Shown here: in pieces, positions 43,735-55,422 of the stretch
Layout of the letters: the number at the start of each line of letters is the position of its first letter
Position numbering within the stretch: the first letter of the stretch is position 1
Assembly: GCA_964030475.1 (NCBI GenBank)
Contig: CAXIPT010000001.1
Location: 5,135,652-5,199,651, forward strand
DNA length: 64,000 nucleotides
Reading direction: 5' to 3'
Source: Tethya wilhelma
Lineage: Eukaryota; Porifera; Demospongiae; Tethyida; Tethyidae
Notes under the pieces: generated by a model
What the model was told of the DNA's origin: nothing
What the model saw: the letters and a program-made list of their open reading frames with translations, nothing else
Databases searched by the model: none
Translations under genes and position numbers: made by a program

Positions 43735-46700
43735 ACGAATAAGTGTCATTTGTTTGTAATTCTCAGGTGGAGCGAAGATTCTATGTTCCTAGAGCTTCAC
43801 AAAATTGGATTATTGGTCCAAAGCTGGTTAAAAATGCTGATGATCTTGGAAAAACATTGAAAGATTTCAACGTCACTGGAGTTGGAGTGTCTGGTGTTGA
43901 CGTGTGCATGTATGTGATGCACACAAAGAAGGCCAATGTACCGAAAGAAGAATTTGAAGCGTTGCGTAACCGACAACAGCAAACGCAGAAGATGCAAGAG
44001 AATGCAGCCTTGGAGGAACAAAGAGTGATGCGAAACCAAGTGCAGACTCAAGTGTCTCAACCTCCAGGGAATGTTCAGCAATATAGCCAGCAGCAGCAGC
44101 AGCAGCAGCAGCAAATGAGTAGGTTTTATTGATTTGTGCATACCCTTCTAAATTGCTTTTATAAGACTGTGTTTGTAGATAATGGACTCTTGAGGTTTCA
44201 GTGAAATAATTTTTGTGAGATATTAGATTGCTTTACTATAATATATGTTCTTGTATGTGTTAAGTGTTGTTTTTTTAAATAAAATTAAATTTGTGAAGGA
44301 GGAAGTAGTTAAACCGCGTTCTTATGTGTATTTTACTGCTACTCTCTTTCAGACGAACCTCTCTACGACAAGCTGAGAAACCGTGGTTATGCACCCGATC
44401 AGCAGCAACAGCAACCTATAGACCCGACATACAGCCGTCTCAATGTGTATCAGCAGGGAGGAGGCCAGCCAGAGCCGATGGTGAGAGCCAGTAACCCCCC
44501 TCCTCCTCACGCTGCCATGCCACAGGGAAACACTGACCCCCATGTAAGAGCAAGTGATCCAGGCATGTATCAGGCTGAAGGTGGTGGCGTTGGTGGTGGT
44601 ATTGTTCAACAGCAAATGCCACCTAATGCTTTTCCAAACCAGCAGCAAGCTGGCCTCCAACATCAGCTGAGTGCTGGTATTCCAAATGGAGCCCACCACC
44701 CACAACCACAGCAGCAAGCACAACAGCCTCCACCACCACTACCGCCAAAAGCAGAGGAACGTAAGATTGGCTGGTCATGTCCTCGCTGCACATTCATCAA
44801 TAGACCTCGTAGACCCGGCTGTGAGCAATGCAGTGCAGACAGGCCTGACGATTATGTCATTCCAGACGACTGTCCCGTGGAGGAATTTGAACGTGAAGCT
44901 ATGGAAAATGAAAAATTGTTTGGTGAGGTAAGTAGTTGAGAAGTTTACAAGAGTAGTTCAGTGCCAATTCCAAAAAAATAAAAAAAATTAAAAAAATAAA
45001 AAAAATAAAAAAAAAAAATAAAAAAAGGAGAACATTCGGCGCTCGGTATTAGAATGTCGAATATTCCCATGCTCTTCGCATGTTTTGTTTTGCGTCAAAG
45101 CTCATGTACTGACTCCCTCATTCCCATTCCCCCTCCCTCTCTGTCTGCAGCTCAACAGATTTCTCCCTTCCACTGTTCAGCTAGAACAACAAATGGTAAT
45201 GGGAATGCGGGAGCCACTAGATGACCCTTGACCTCTACGAGAACGTGCTGCAGTGCCAAGATAGATTATTGCTGTTATACAAAACTGTTCATGTGTTTTC
45301 TTTTCTTGTGCATTAGTTTCATACTCATGTTAAAATTATCTGCTCTAACATCGTATTAATTTTATGTTCATGCATGTGCTGTGTAATGAATACTGTCAGC
45401 TTCATTTTTTTAAACTTTTTTGAAACTTCTTAGCCATTGATTTTCTTTGGCATCATTAACTGGATACCAGCTCTATATTGACTATGCCTCTATAATTAGT
45501 AGGAAAATTGATCTAAAACTGATTTGGTTGCATGTATAATAGAGCTAGTAATTCTCGTTTCAACCTTCAGTATGAAACCAAGGAGAAGGAGAGAAGAGAA
45601 CAAGAAGCTCTGGAGAACTATCAGAAGTTGGTGGAAGCTGAAGAAGCTCAACTCACTACCAACAAAGAAGAATTTGAGTGCATGATTTGCTATGGCGATG
45701 TAGAGCCTGGAGAGGGAGTCATCCTCAAAGGATGTGTGCATCAATTCTGCAAGTATGTAACGTTAGGTTGTTATCGTGAAAGAACATGGTGTAATAGAAC
45801 TAGCCTCATTCCAATGCTGGCTCCCTCTTCATGAGTCCATACCCACTAGAAATTAAGCATTTCATTTCTGGAGAGGGAGCCTGGGAACAAGGCTGTAATA
45901 ATAGAACTAACTACATGTTACGTTTGCGAGCTTGGAATGATGGTAGATGTCATCTGTGGTACATTGTGTCCTACCCAACGCAGGGAATGCTTGCACCGTA
46001 CTGTAATCAACAGTGAGGAGGCAGAGGTCAAGTGTCCATTTGATGATGGAGAGTATACCTGTGGTGCTGTCATCTCTGAGAGAGAAATTCGTGCTGTAAG
46101 TATCCTATAGTTAACGTACAGTTAAGCTCTTCAGCCAATACTAACTTCGAGAGGAGAGGGTTACTGCTTTTGTAAGTTTCAGATTCACATAAGTATCAAA
46201 CATCCACTCCACTATAGGTTTGTACTGAAGAGGAGGTGAAAGCTGTCCACAGGAGAGGTCTTGCTCAGGCCGAGAATGCTGCCCAGAACAGCTTCCATTG
46301 TCAGACTCCAAACTGTGAAGGATTCTGTTTCTACGAGGATGACGTGAACGAGTTTCGTTGCCCGGTGTGTTTCAAGATCAACTGCCTCCTGTGTAAGGCC
46401 ATCCACGAGGGAATGAACTGTCAGGAGTACCAGGATGACATCAAGAGGAGAGCCGCTAATGACGAGGCCGCTCAAGCCACACAAAAGATGCTAGAAGTGA
46501 GTACTATTGTTGTTGTTGTTTTTTTGTTGTTTTTTTTAAACCTTCCAGTATTGATGTGTGTATGCATTATTGCACCTCAATCACACAATGTATATGTTCT
46601 TACATAATATTATACTCACGCAGGATTTAGTTCGTAATGGTGAAGCTATGAACTGCCCTGCCTGTAAGATCATAGTGCAGAAAAAAGATGGCTGTGACTG

Positions 46701-46914
46701 GATTCGCTGTAGTATGTGCAAGACTGAGATATGTTGGGCCACAAAGGGACCGCGCTGGGGTCCAAACGTCAGTACATGTACACTTTAATAATTTTATGTA
46801 TCATTATGCATAATAATTACTTTTTTATTGTAGGGTAAAGGGGACACATCTGGTGGTTGTAAGTGTCGTGTAGGTGGGAAAAAGTGCACCCCTCTCTGCA
46901 GGAACTGCCATTGA
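41521..46914 (+). CDS. RBCK1: HOIL-1 (RBCK1) orthologue with SHARPIN-like N-terminal PH domain; LUBAC subunit
   Basis: LUBAC builds Met1-linked ubiquitin chains. Fourteen exons give 1048 residues. In order: a ~105-residue N-terminal domain (41521-42203, KDNEFTF-like strands and [14 protein letters not shown] helix) that I take as PH fold like SHARPIN's; a Gln/Gly-rich tract with repeated FNQQG units (42614-43235); an LTM-like helical part ([21 protein letters not shown]); a UBL domain ([13 protein letters not shown]); an NZF zinc finger ([18 protein letters not shown]); and the RBR. RING1 has CMICYG, IBR has [11 protein letters not shown], and RING2 has NCPACK then [11 protein letters not shown] with the catalytic Cys. 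The C-terminal zinc cluster ends CRNCH as in HOIL-1. Human HOIL-1 lacks the N-terminal domain and SHARPIN lacks the RBR, so this protein combines both. Start chosen at 41521; 41485 is an alternative. Confidence 0.92.
42266..42312. repeat. Short tandem repeat of ggtcatg(gc)aa units
   Basis: The motif aaggtcatggc repeats about four times in intron 2 of the HOIL-1 gene. Confidence 0.7.
42762..43000. repeat. Coding tandem repeat, FNQQG-type units
   Basis: Repeated in-frame units of about 36 bp ([16 protein letters not shown]) in exon 4 of the HOIL-1 gene. The antisense open frame here is an artefact of the repeat. Confidence 0.85.
43250..43294. repeat. (CA)n microsatellite in HOIL-1 intron 4
   Basis: About 22 CA units. 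A (GT)n tract follows at 43698-43727, directly at the donor of exon 6. Confidence 0.95.
44960..45030. repeat. A-rich low-complexity tract
   Basis: A run of aaaaaata units in intron 8 of the HOIL-1 gene, between the NZF exon and the exon before the RBR. Confidence 0.9.
45801..45895. mobile_element. Foldback element of the TAGCCTCGTACCCAGGC family
   Basis: Starts tagcctcattccaatgctgg and ends gagggagcctgggaacaagg, in intron 10 of the HOIL-1 gene. Confidence 0.6.
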
Positions 46915-47127
46915 ATTTGAGATAGAATAGTGATTTTCTGTAGTTCAGTATTATTATTTTGTGTCACTTCCTGTATTAAAAGGAAATTAAGTGTGAAAAT
47001 GTGACTGTGTGGTTGTGCAATGGAATTTCAATTAAAATGCTTAAATTTAATATTTTGTTAATTTGCTGAGTCTGACAAGTGACTCTACAGAGCCGTTTTT
47101 TTGAGAGCTAAACTTCAGTAAAAATAA

Positions 47128-49787
47128 ATGATGCGGTTAATAAACCTTGCAAAAAGATGCTACAATGGGAGTGTAAATGTCAGTGGAAGAGTTGCAGCCA
47201 TTTCCCAGAGAGACTATGCTACTGCTGATCATGTAGCTCAGATGGAATCATCTGAGATGACCCCTAGACCCTTTTCAGAAATACCAGGTAAAACAAAGGG
47301 AATACCAGGGCCTGGTAAAATATATATTATAATTGTATCAAGAGATGAGCTGCCACTTGCAGTTAATTTGATAGATCAGTTAATTTTCAACTTCATCTTT
47401 GTAATATTTGACACAGGTATAAAAGGTTGGCCTCTACTAGGAACTATTCCACACATTATCAGAGATTTTAAAAAAGGAGCAGCAAGAGAAGAAATAATGG
47501 TGCATAAACTGCAGGAAAAGTTTGGGTCCTTATATAGAATGCGAGGACTAGGTAGTTAATACTTTTTATGTTAATGTAGCCATATTGTAGGTAATCCATT
47601 TGTCTTGATAACAGGTAATGAGTGGCAGCTAGTCGTCTCCAGTCCTGCTGGAATTGCTACTGCATTCAGAGCTGAGGGGAAGACTCCTGAAAGAGGAGTA
47701 GAAGGCAACATGATGTGGATCTACAGAAAGATGAACAAGCCATATCCAATGTTCTTTGCGTATGTATCTAGAAAATGTCATGACATCCTGTTACATTTGA
47801 TTGTCTCTCCAGTGGTGGTGAGGATTGGAAGAGGATCAGGTCAGCTGGCAACAAGCAGATACTGCCACGAAGGGTAGCTAACTTTGTCCAACCACTGAAT
47901 GAGATTGCTGATGAGTTCTTAGTCTACTTGGATGGACAACGAGATGAGAATGGTTATGTTCAAGACATCAGAGAAGAGACCACAAAATGGGCCTTCCAAG
48001 GTAAGTCTGTACAGTGGAGTAAACCAGCTGTGATAGATTCAACTTCTATATAATAGGTGTGTCATACTTTGTGTATGGAGAGAAGACTGATGTGTATGGT
48101 GATGATCCCAAGCAAAAACACTTCGTGAAGATTGGCCTTGAGTTTATTGACAGCCTGGCCAAGATTGCATCAGCCCTACCACTGTACCGGCTGTTTCCTA
48201 CAAAACCATACAAGGAATACATTAAAATTGTAGATGAGCTGCATAGTGTTGGTGAGTTTGAAAACAACATCCTTTGAAGAGTGCTTACTGTAGTGGTTTG
48301 TTCCATATAAGGGGTGCATGATTAAATTACAAGTGCAACAATTAACCTATTTATACACTATCTTGGTTCATAATGTACACAACATGCACACAAATTTCAT
48401 ACATGTATCTATGCTAAAGGTAAAAAGATTATTGAGCGTAAATATGTGCAACTAAAAGATGCAATAGAAAATGGCACTGTGGATGAAACCAAAGCAGTTG
48501 GTAAGAAAATATCAAAGTTGTAATAGTACCCGGCTCAATATTTCAAGCACTTGTATATACTAAGGTCTATTGGATCAGTGGCTCATTGAGGGGAAGTACA
48601 CTGAAGAGGAGGCCATAACCCAGAGCTGTGACATGCTCTCTGCAGGCATAGACACTGTGAGTTAACAAATTCATCTTAATCATGACAGCATTCAATCACA
48701 AAAGATATCGATCTTGCAGACAACCAACTCCTCTACTTTCTTGCTCTATGAGCTGGCCAAGAACCCTCAGCTCCAGGAGAGAATCTATGATGAGATACAA
48801 TCTGTCATGGGAGACAAGCCACATCCTACCTGGGATGACCTGCAGAAGATGTCTCTCATTCGTAACTCAGTTAAAGAAATCCTGCGACTCTACTTACCTT
48901 TGAATACTGGACGTAAGCTATCAGAGGATACTATTATAGAAGGCTACCATATCCCAGCTGGAGTGAGTAGTATATGTGTGTCAATATGATTAAATTTTTA
49001 TATGTGCTCCAATATATGCACGTGACAATGTACCCACGTGCTCCTTTAACTTCAAGGTACAAGTGGTTATCAATTGTATGAGCTGCAGTATAGACCCTAA
49101 GCTCTACGAAGACCCATTCACCTTCAATCCAGATCGCTGGATCAAGAATCCCAACTCTGGTACCACTGATGATCGTTATGCAACACTACCGTTTGGATTT
49201 GGACCAAGAATGTGCTATGGTAACTATATACTGTAATAAAAGCTATTAGTATAGGTAACCACATGATTCAGAGTGCAATTATGGGGGTACGCTTGTGCTA
49301 TTATTTTGCCATACTCATGGCAGCTAGAGTGCTATTAATTCCATAATTGTACGAGGAATCATGTGGTTATCTGCTAATAGTATCATTTTATGGAGGAACA
49401 GACACAAAATTAGCTAATAGCCTTATTTTTTAGAGGGATAAATGCAATATGCAAGAGTGCAATTACAAAACCACAGAGGGTATTACTAATTAAAAATCAT
49501 GTTTGATTACAATGTCATGATAGTGCAATTACTGCTGTAATCGCACTCCTGGTATTATTATAGGAGAAATATATTGTGACTCCATAAAGTATACTATTAT
49601 AGCTTGTAATAATTTTTTAATATAATTAATAGGTCGCAGGCTGGCTGAACTAGAGATGTACATCTTGATGACAAAAATTATATCAAAGTATCATTTAGCA
49701 ACGGACCAGTCAATTGTGAAACTGAAAATGACAACAATTACCAAGCCAAAAGAAGCTATTCCTATCAAATTGACAGAGAGGAGTTGA
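47128..49787 (+). CDS. Cytochrome P450, mitochondrial clan, tandem copy 1
   Basis: Ten exons give 518 residues (exons 47128-47287, 47417-47551, 47615-47759, 47813-48000, 48057-48251, 48420-48500, 48565-48656, 48720-48962, 49057-49219, 49633-49787). The N-terminus is a basic presequence without a membrane anchor. IKGWPLLGT is the Pro-rich hinge, AGIDTTTNS the I-helix oxygen-binding motif, KEILR the K-helix ExxR, and FGFGPRMCYGRRLAELEM the heme loop. The GRRLAELEM ending is typical of the mitochondrial clan (CYP11/24/27), which uses adrenodoxin. Substrate is unknown. Exon plan and phases are the same in all three tandem copies. Confidence 0.9.
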
Positions 49788-50066
49788 CTATCATGATGCA
49801 TGCATTTCCCCCCCTCCCCCCCTTTTTTTTTAAACTTTTTAAAAAATTTATTACAATGTATTTTAAACAATTACATGTATTTTTTATTAAACAATTTTTG
49901 TCATTACATGGTTGGATATTATCCATGGTCATTAGAACTATTGGGTTTGTGCATCCATTAATTGTATTATGTAGCTACCCATAGTATATATGCAGTATGA
50001 AGAAGATGATTTATGGTGCTACTTCCAGACCTCTGAGGTCAGAGGTCATCATCACCAGAGAACAAG
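49788..50066. other. Intergenic spacer between P450 copies 1 and 2
   Basis: 279 bp, with a C-run/T-run patch near 49807-49835. It probably contains the 3' end of copy 1 and the promoter of copy 2. No gene. Confidence 0.5.
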
Positions 50067-51953
50067 ATGATCAGGACTATTCGAAGACTTTCCTTGGCTC
50101 TTGCCTTCCAGACCCGTAGGATGTCACCTCTTTCAGCTTATTCTACGGTGGTTGGTGAGTCTGAATCACAAAGAACACCCAAACCTTTCTCAGAAATGCC
50201 TGGTAAGCACTGAAATAGTCTACATTTGAAAATTATAAAATTCAGCATTTGTGTACACAAAAATATCTTACCAAGGTACTTGAAATTTCTCCAGGGATTA
50301 AAGGATGGCCAATTGTAGGCACTATGCCAACTTTTGTCAAGGACATGAGATCAGGCAATGTCAGAGAGGATTCATGGCATTACAAACTGCAGAAAAAGTT
50401 TGGTCCAATCTACAGAACTAAAGCATTAGGTATTTCATTAGCTCAATAGCTGGGTGCCGTTTGTTGGGTCATAGATAATATAAATTATACTGCTAGTAGT
50501 ATAATTATATTATCTATGGTTGGCTTTTTATTAGTGTGTGGTACACATTTTATCAGGTAAACACTGGATTGTCGTTGTCTCTAGTCCTGCTGGAATTGCT
50601 GCTGCATTTAGAGCTGAGGGGAAGACTCCAGAAAGAGGTTCAGAGGACAATATGATGTGGATATACAGAAAGATGAAGAAACCCTATCCTATGTTCTTTG
50701 CGTATGTACACTTACAAATATCACATAATTATGAGGGTATTATAGGAGTATAGGAGTATTTTGTGTTATTTAGTCATGTAAAGTATATGCCTTTTGTATG
50801 TCCTACCTCTGTTGTAATTTCTCTCCAGTGGTGGTGAGGAGTGGAAGAGGATCAGGTCAGCTGGCAACAAGCAGATACTGCCACGAAGGGTAGCTAATTT
50901 TGTTCAACCACTGAATGAGATCGCTGATGAGTTCTTAGTCTACTTGGATGGACAACGAGATGAGAATGGTTATGTTCAAGACATCAGAGAAGAAATCACA
51001 AAATGGGCCTTCCAAGGTAAGTCTGTACCATGGAATAAACCAGCTGTGATAGATTCAACTTCTATAGGTGTGTCGTACTTTGTATATGGAGAGAAGACTG
51101 ATGTGTATGGTGACGATCCCGAGAAGAAACACATCATGAAGATTGGTTATGAATTTCTTGAAAGTGTGGGTTTAATTTTAGCAGCTCTCCCACTATACCG
51201 ACTGTTTCCAACCAAACAGTACAAGGAGTATGTTAGAACTGTTGAAGAAATGCACTGTATAGGTGAGTTCAATTAGCTTGAACCTTACTCTAGTGGAGCA
51301 TATGTTGCTGTAGTTTGTTACATTAATAATTCTATTGCAGGAAAACAGATCATCGAGCGCAAGTATGTAGAACTAAAAGATGCCATTGAGAATGGCACTG
51401 TGGATGAGACCAAAGCAGTTGGTATAATAATTATTATGTCACTCTGCTATTGCACATATTCACTATTTCCCATAATTATGTGTTAGAGTGAGCCTGTATA
51501 TGCATTTAGGTCTATTGGATCAGTGGCTCATTGAGGGGAAGTATACTGAAGAGGAGGCCATAAATCAGAGCTGTGACATGCTCTCTGGTGGTATTGATAC
51601 CGTATGTATTTAAATTTGATGTCATTGATATTTTTACAATTTTCTCACTTTACAGACGACTAATTCCTCTATTTTCTTGCTCTATGAGCTGGCCAAGAAC
51701 CCTCAGCTCCAGGAGAGAATCTACAATGAGATGCAATCTGTCATGGGAGACAAGCCACATCCTACCTGGGATGACCTGCAGAAGATGAAACTTATTCGTA
51801 ACTCAGTCAAAGAAGTCCTACGATTATACCCCCCTACAAACACAGCGCGCAAACTTGCGAAAGAAGCTGTTATAGAAGGCTATAAAATTCCTGCTGGAGT
51901 GAGTATAAATGTCATGACATTCCATCAATTTCTACGCACTCACATGCCCACAC

Positions 51954-52002
<49 letters not shown>

Positions 52003-52390
52003 CAGACATTGGTATTTTTGAATACTATGAGCAGCAGTTTGGACAGTTCAATCTATAAAGATCCCTTCACCTTCAACCCTGATCGCTGGAATGAAAAGTC
52101 TAATAGCAGAGATGAGCGTTTCGCTACAATCCCATTTGGATTTGGAGCAAGAATGTGCTATGGTAATTATTGTATTGGGTTCAAGAGAAATTCTTGTTGA
52201 CTTTGTGTGCATGCCCACTGATTGATGCATAGGTCGCAGACTGGCTGAACTAGAGATGTACATCTTGGTACAGAAAATAGTATCCAAGTATCATTTGATG
52301 ACAAACCAATTGTCGGTGAAACTTTCCAGGAAGACAATCACTAAACCAAAGGATGCTGTACCTTTGCAACTAACAGAGAGGAGAATTTAG
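50067..52390 (+). CDS. Cytochrome P450, mitochondrial clan, tandem copy 2
   Basis: Ten exons give 509 residues (exons 50067-50202, 50295-50429, 50557-50701, 50829-51016, 51068-51262, 51341-51421, 51510-51601, 51656-51898, 52006-52162, 52233-52390). The basic presequence MIRTIRRLSLALAFQTRR suggests mitochondrial import. The I-helix reads SGGIDTTTNS, the K-helix KEVLR, and the heme loop FGFGARMCYGRRLAELEM. Exon 4 and its following intron are almost identical to those of the neighbours. The acceptor of exon 9 directly follows a (CA)n tract. An upstream ATG near 50000 is out of frame. Confidence 0.9.
50470..50518. repeat. Palindrome, sister of 41448-41487
   Basis: Outer arms CATAGATAATATA and TATATTATCTATG enclose aattatactgctagtagtat; the arms pair apart from one extra A. 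It sits in intron 2 of P450 copy 2. Confidence 0.85.
51957..52000. repeat. (CA)n microsatellite abutting a splice acceptor
   Basis: About 22 CA units followed at once by TGCAG, the acceptor of exon 9 of P450 copy 2. Confidence 0.95.
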
Positions 52391-52595
52391 TTTATCGTTA
52401 CTTAGTTGTTGTTTTTTTAGTAACCTACTGAGATAACTTAATTAGAATGTAGTCAGACCCTCCCACTATTTTTAACATCATTCATTTATAGGGGTAGTAT
52501 TAAAATTCAAAGTATCCCCCACTTATATGCAACTATAACTGCTACTGTACATGTGACACATGACATGATGATGTAATGCATGCCTATTGAAGGAT

Positions 52596-54600
52596 ATGGA
52601 CAAGGCAATAGTCTTCGTGAGGAGCTCGAGTGCCCTCAGGGCTTGCAACGTTCGCCTTCAGACTTTCAGAAGGTTGCAAACCTCTTTTTCTACCGTTGCA
52701 ACTGAGTCAAATTTTGGTGGATCTACTCAGTCCAAGACAGTGCCGAGACCCTTCTCAGAAATACCAGGTACATGATAGGCATTTCACTATATAAATGGTC
52801 GTGTTAGCTGCTGGTTGATATGGGTCCATAGTCCATCCAATGAAGTGATGATCTATATATAGGGCTTCTCAATCTGTCGTGAACTATGCATACATGTATT
52901 TTATATTGAACTCCATGCAGGCATTAAAGGATGGCCAGTTGTTGGTACTATACCAAGTTTGCTGAAAGACCTAAGTTCAGAAAATGCAAGAGAGGACACA
53001 TGGCATTACCAAATGCAGAAGAAATTTGGTCCCATCTACAAAACCAAAGGATTAGGTATTGAAACTACTGATCATGAAGTATGGCATGGATGGAATTATT
53101 GTTACACTCCCACTTTGAAATTATAATACTAGGTGACCAATGGACTGTAGTTGTTGCCAGCCCTGCTGGAATTGCTGCTGCATTTGGAGCCGAGGGGAAA
53201 TTTCCTCAGAGAGGAGTAGAGGAGAACATGATGTGGATATACAGAAAGATTAAGAAGCCTTGTCCTATGTTTTTTGTGTAAGTATGCCAATACACAACAC
53301 ATGAAACACAAACTCTTTATCTCTATTATGGTGTCTCTCCAGTGGTGGTGAGGATTGGAAGAGGATCAGGTCAGCTGGCAACAAGCAGATACTGCCACGA
53401 AGGGTAGCTAACTTTGTCCAGCCACTGAATGAGATTGCTGATGAGTTCTTAGTCTACTTGGATGGACAACGAGATGAGAATGGTTATGTTCAAGACATCA
53501 GAGAAGAAACCACAAAATGGGCCTTCCAAGGTAAGTCTGTACCATGGAATAAACCAGCTGTGATAGATTCAACTTCTATATAATAGGTGTGTCGTACTTT
53601 GTATATGGAGAGAAGACTGATGTGTATGGTGACGACCCCAAGCAGAAACACTTTATGAAGGTTGGCCTAGAGTTTATTGACAGCCTGGCCAAGATTGCAG
53701 CATCAGTACCACTTTACCGACTGTATCCAACCAAACTGTACAAGAAATTTGTCAGTACTGTTGAAGAAATGCATCACATAGGTACTAAAATACTATTGCA
53801 CAAAAGAAGAGAAAATTATTGATGCCATTAATTTTTCTTGACATCATGCCTACACATTTATACAGGCAAGCAGATTATTGACCGTAAGTATGTCCAATTA
53901 AAGGAGGCAATAGAAAATGGTACTGTGGATGAAACCAAAGCAGTGGGTAAGCGGTAGTAGCTGGACAACATGACTAAATTTTAAGTCAGTAGGATGCACA
54001 AATACACCTCTGATCATGAGTCATGCATAAGCGTGTACCGATAACAAGTTATAATAGTGACCAGGCTACATATTTCTGGGTTTTTTTTTTTCACTTCATC
54101 AGGTCTTTTGGATCAGTGGCTTATTGAGGGGAAGTACACTGAAGAAGAAGCCATAACTCAGAGCTGTGACATGCTCTCTGCAGGCATAGACACTGTGAGT
54201 TAGTACCACAGCTACCTTGTACAATCACATTGCAACCTTCAGTCATCAAAGATATTGTAATATCTTGCAGACAACAAACTCTTCTACTTTCTTGCTCTAT
54301 GAGCTGGCCAAGAACCCTCAGCTCCAGGAGAGAATCTACAATGAGATACAATCTGTCATGGGAGACAAGCCACATCCTACCTGGGATGACCTGCAGAAGA
54401 TGAAACTTGTTCGTAACTCAGTCAAAGAAATCATGCGACTATACATTCCCACACCGATACCACGGAAGATTGTTGAAGACACTGTCATGGAGGGTTATCT
54501 AGTTCCAGCTGGAGTGAGTGAATAATATACATGTATCCTCAATAGGATTATGTTCCACATGCACCATGCACAGGCACATACACAGCACACAGTCACGCAG

Positions 54601-54634
<34 letters not shown>

Positions 54635-54635
54635 N

Positions 54636-54716
<81 letters not shown>

Positions 54717-55422
54717 ATAGTTTATATTAATATCATGAACAGCAGTTTGGACAGTTCAATCTATAAAGATCCCTTCACCTTCAACCCTGATCGCTGGAAT
54801 GAAAAGTCTGATAGCAGAGATGATCGTTTTGCTACAATCCCATTTGGATTTGGAGCAAGAATGTGCTATGGTAATGTTGTGTGTGAGAGAGCAGTGTATG
54901 TGATTCCTTTAAAAACAGTTGTGTCACTTACATAGATTAAAGGAACTGTGTCACTATATAAGCACTGTTTTGTTACCAAAAATAAAATGCGTGACGTTTT
55001 GTGACATTTTTTGTTGACAAATGCGCAATAAACGTACATACACGGGGCTCATACGCGGGCGTGGTACCCAGATCGCGCAAGAAACAAAACAAAAAACGTC
55101 ACAAACGGTCATAGAACATCATAAAACGTCACACATTTTATTTTTAGTAACAAAACACCGCTTATATAGTGACACAGTTCCTTTAAAGAGACTGCTCATA
55201 CCTCAACAAATACTTCCAATAATGATTGTGAGTAATTTTGAATTATTATGCATAAATGGATCCATAGGTCGCAGACTGGCTGAACTAGAGATGTACATCT
55301 TGGTACAGAAAATAATATCCAAATATTGTTTGACGACAAACCAGTCATCTATGAAGCTAATGAGAAAGACAATCACTAAGCCAAAGGAAGCTGTTCCTAT
55401 CAAACTAACTGTGAGGACATAA
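52596..55422 (+). CDS. Cytochrome P450, mitochondrial clan, tandem copy 3
   Basis: Ten exons give 520 residues (exons 52596-52767, 52921-53055, 53133-53277, 53343-53530, 53587-53781, 53866-53946, 54103-54194, 54271-54513, 54714-54870, 55268-55422). It starts MDKAIVFVRSSSALRA with a basic, Ser-rich presequence. It has the I-helix AGIDTTTNS, KEIMR and FGFGARMCYGRRLAELEM. Exon 9 is almost identical to copy 2 after its first few codons, and both copies have a (CA)n tract before it, so copies 2 and 3 share the more recent history there. The last intron holds a long-TIR MITE. A frame through that intron is not a gene. Confidence 0.9.
54602..54713. repeat. Long (CA)n microsatellite with an N, abutting a splice acceptor
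   Basis: More than 50 CA units interrupted by an N at 54635; the repeat itself runs into the CACAG acceptor of exon 9 of P450 copy 3. True length is uncertain. Confidence 0.95.
54939..55184. mobile_element. 246-bp MITE with long terminal inverted repeats
   Basis: The left end AAAGGAACTGTGTCACTATA and its complement at the right end (55165-55184) continue inward for about 70 bp with few mismatches. Both ends border TTAA-like sequence, suggesting a TTAA target. It is located in the last intron of P450 copy 3. Confidence 0.85.

Noticed and set aside
55021..55422. 133-residue open frame before the last P450 exon
   Set aside because: It combines a MITE, an intron and the real last exon in one accidental frame; the splice site at 55268 is shared by all three P450 genes.
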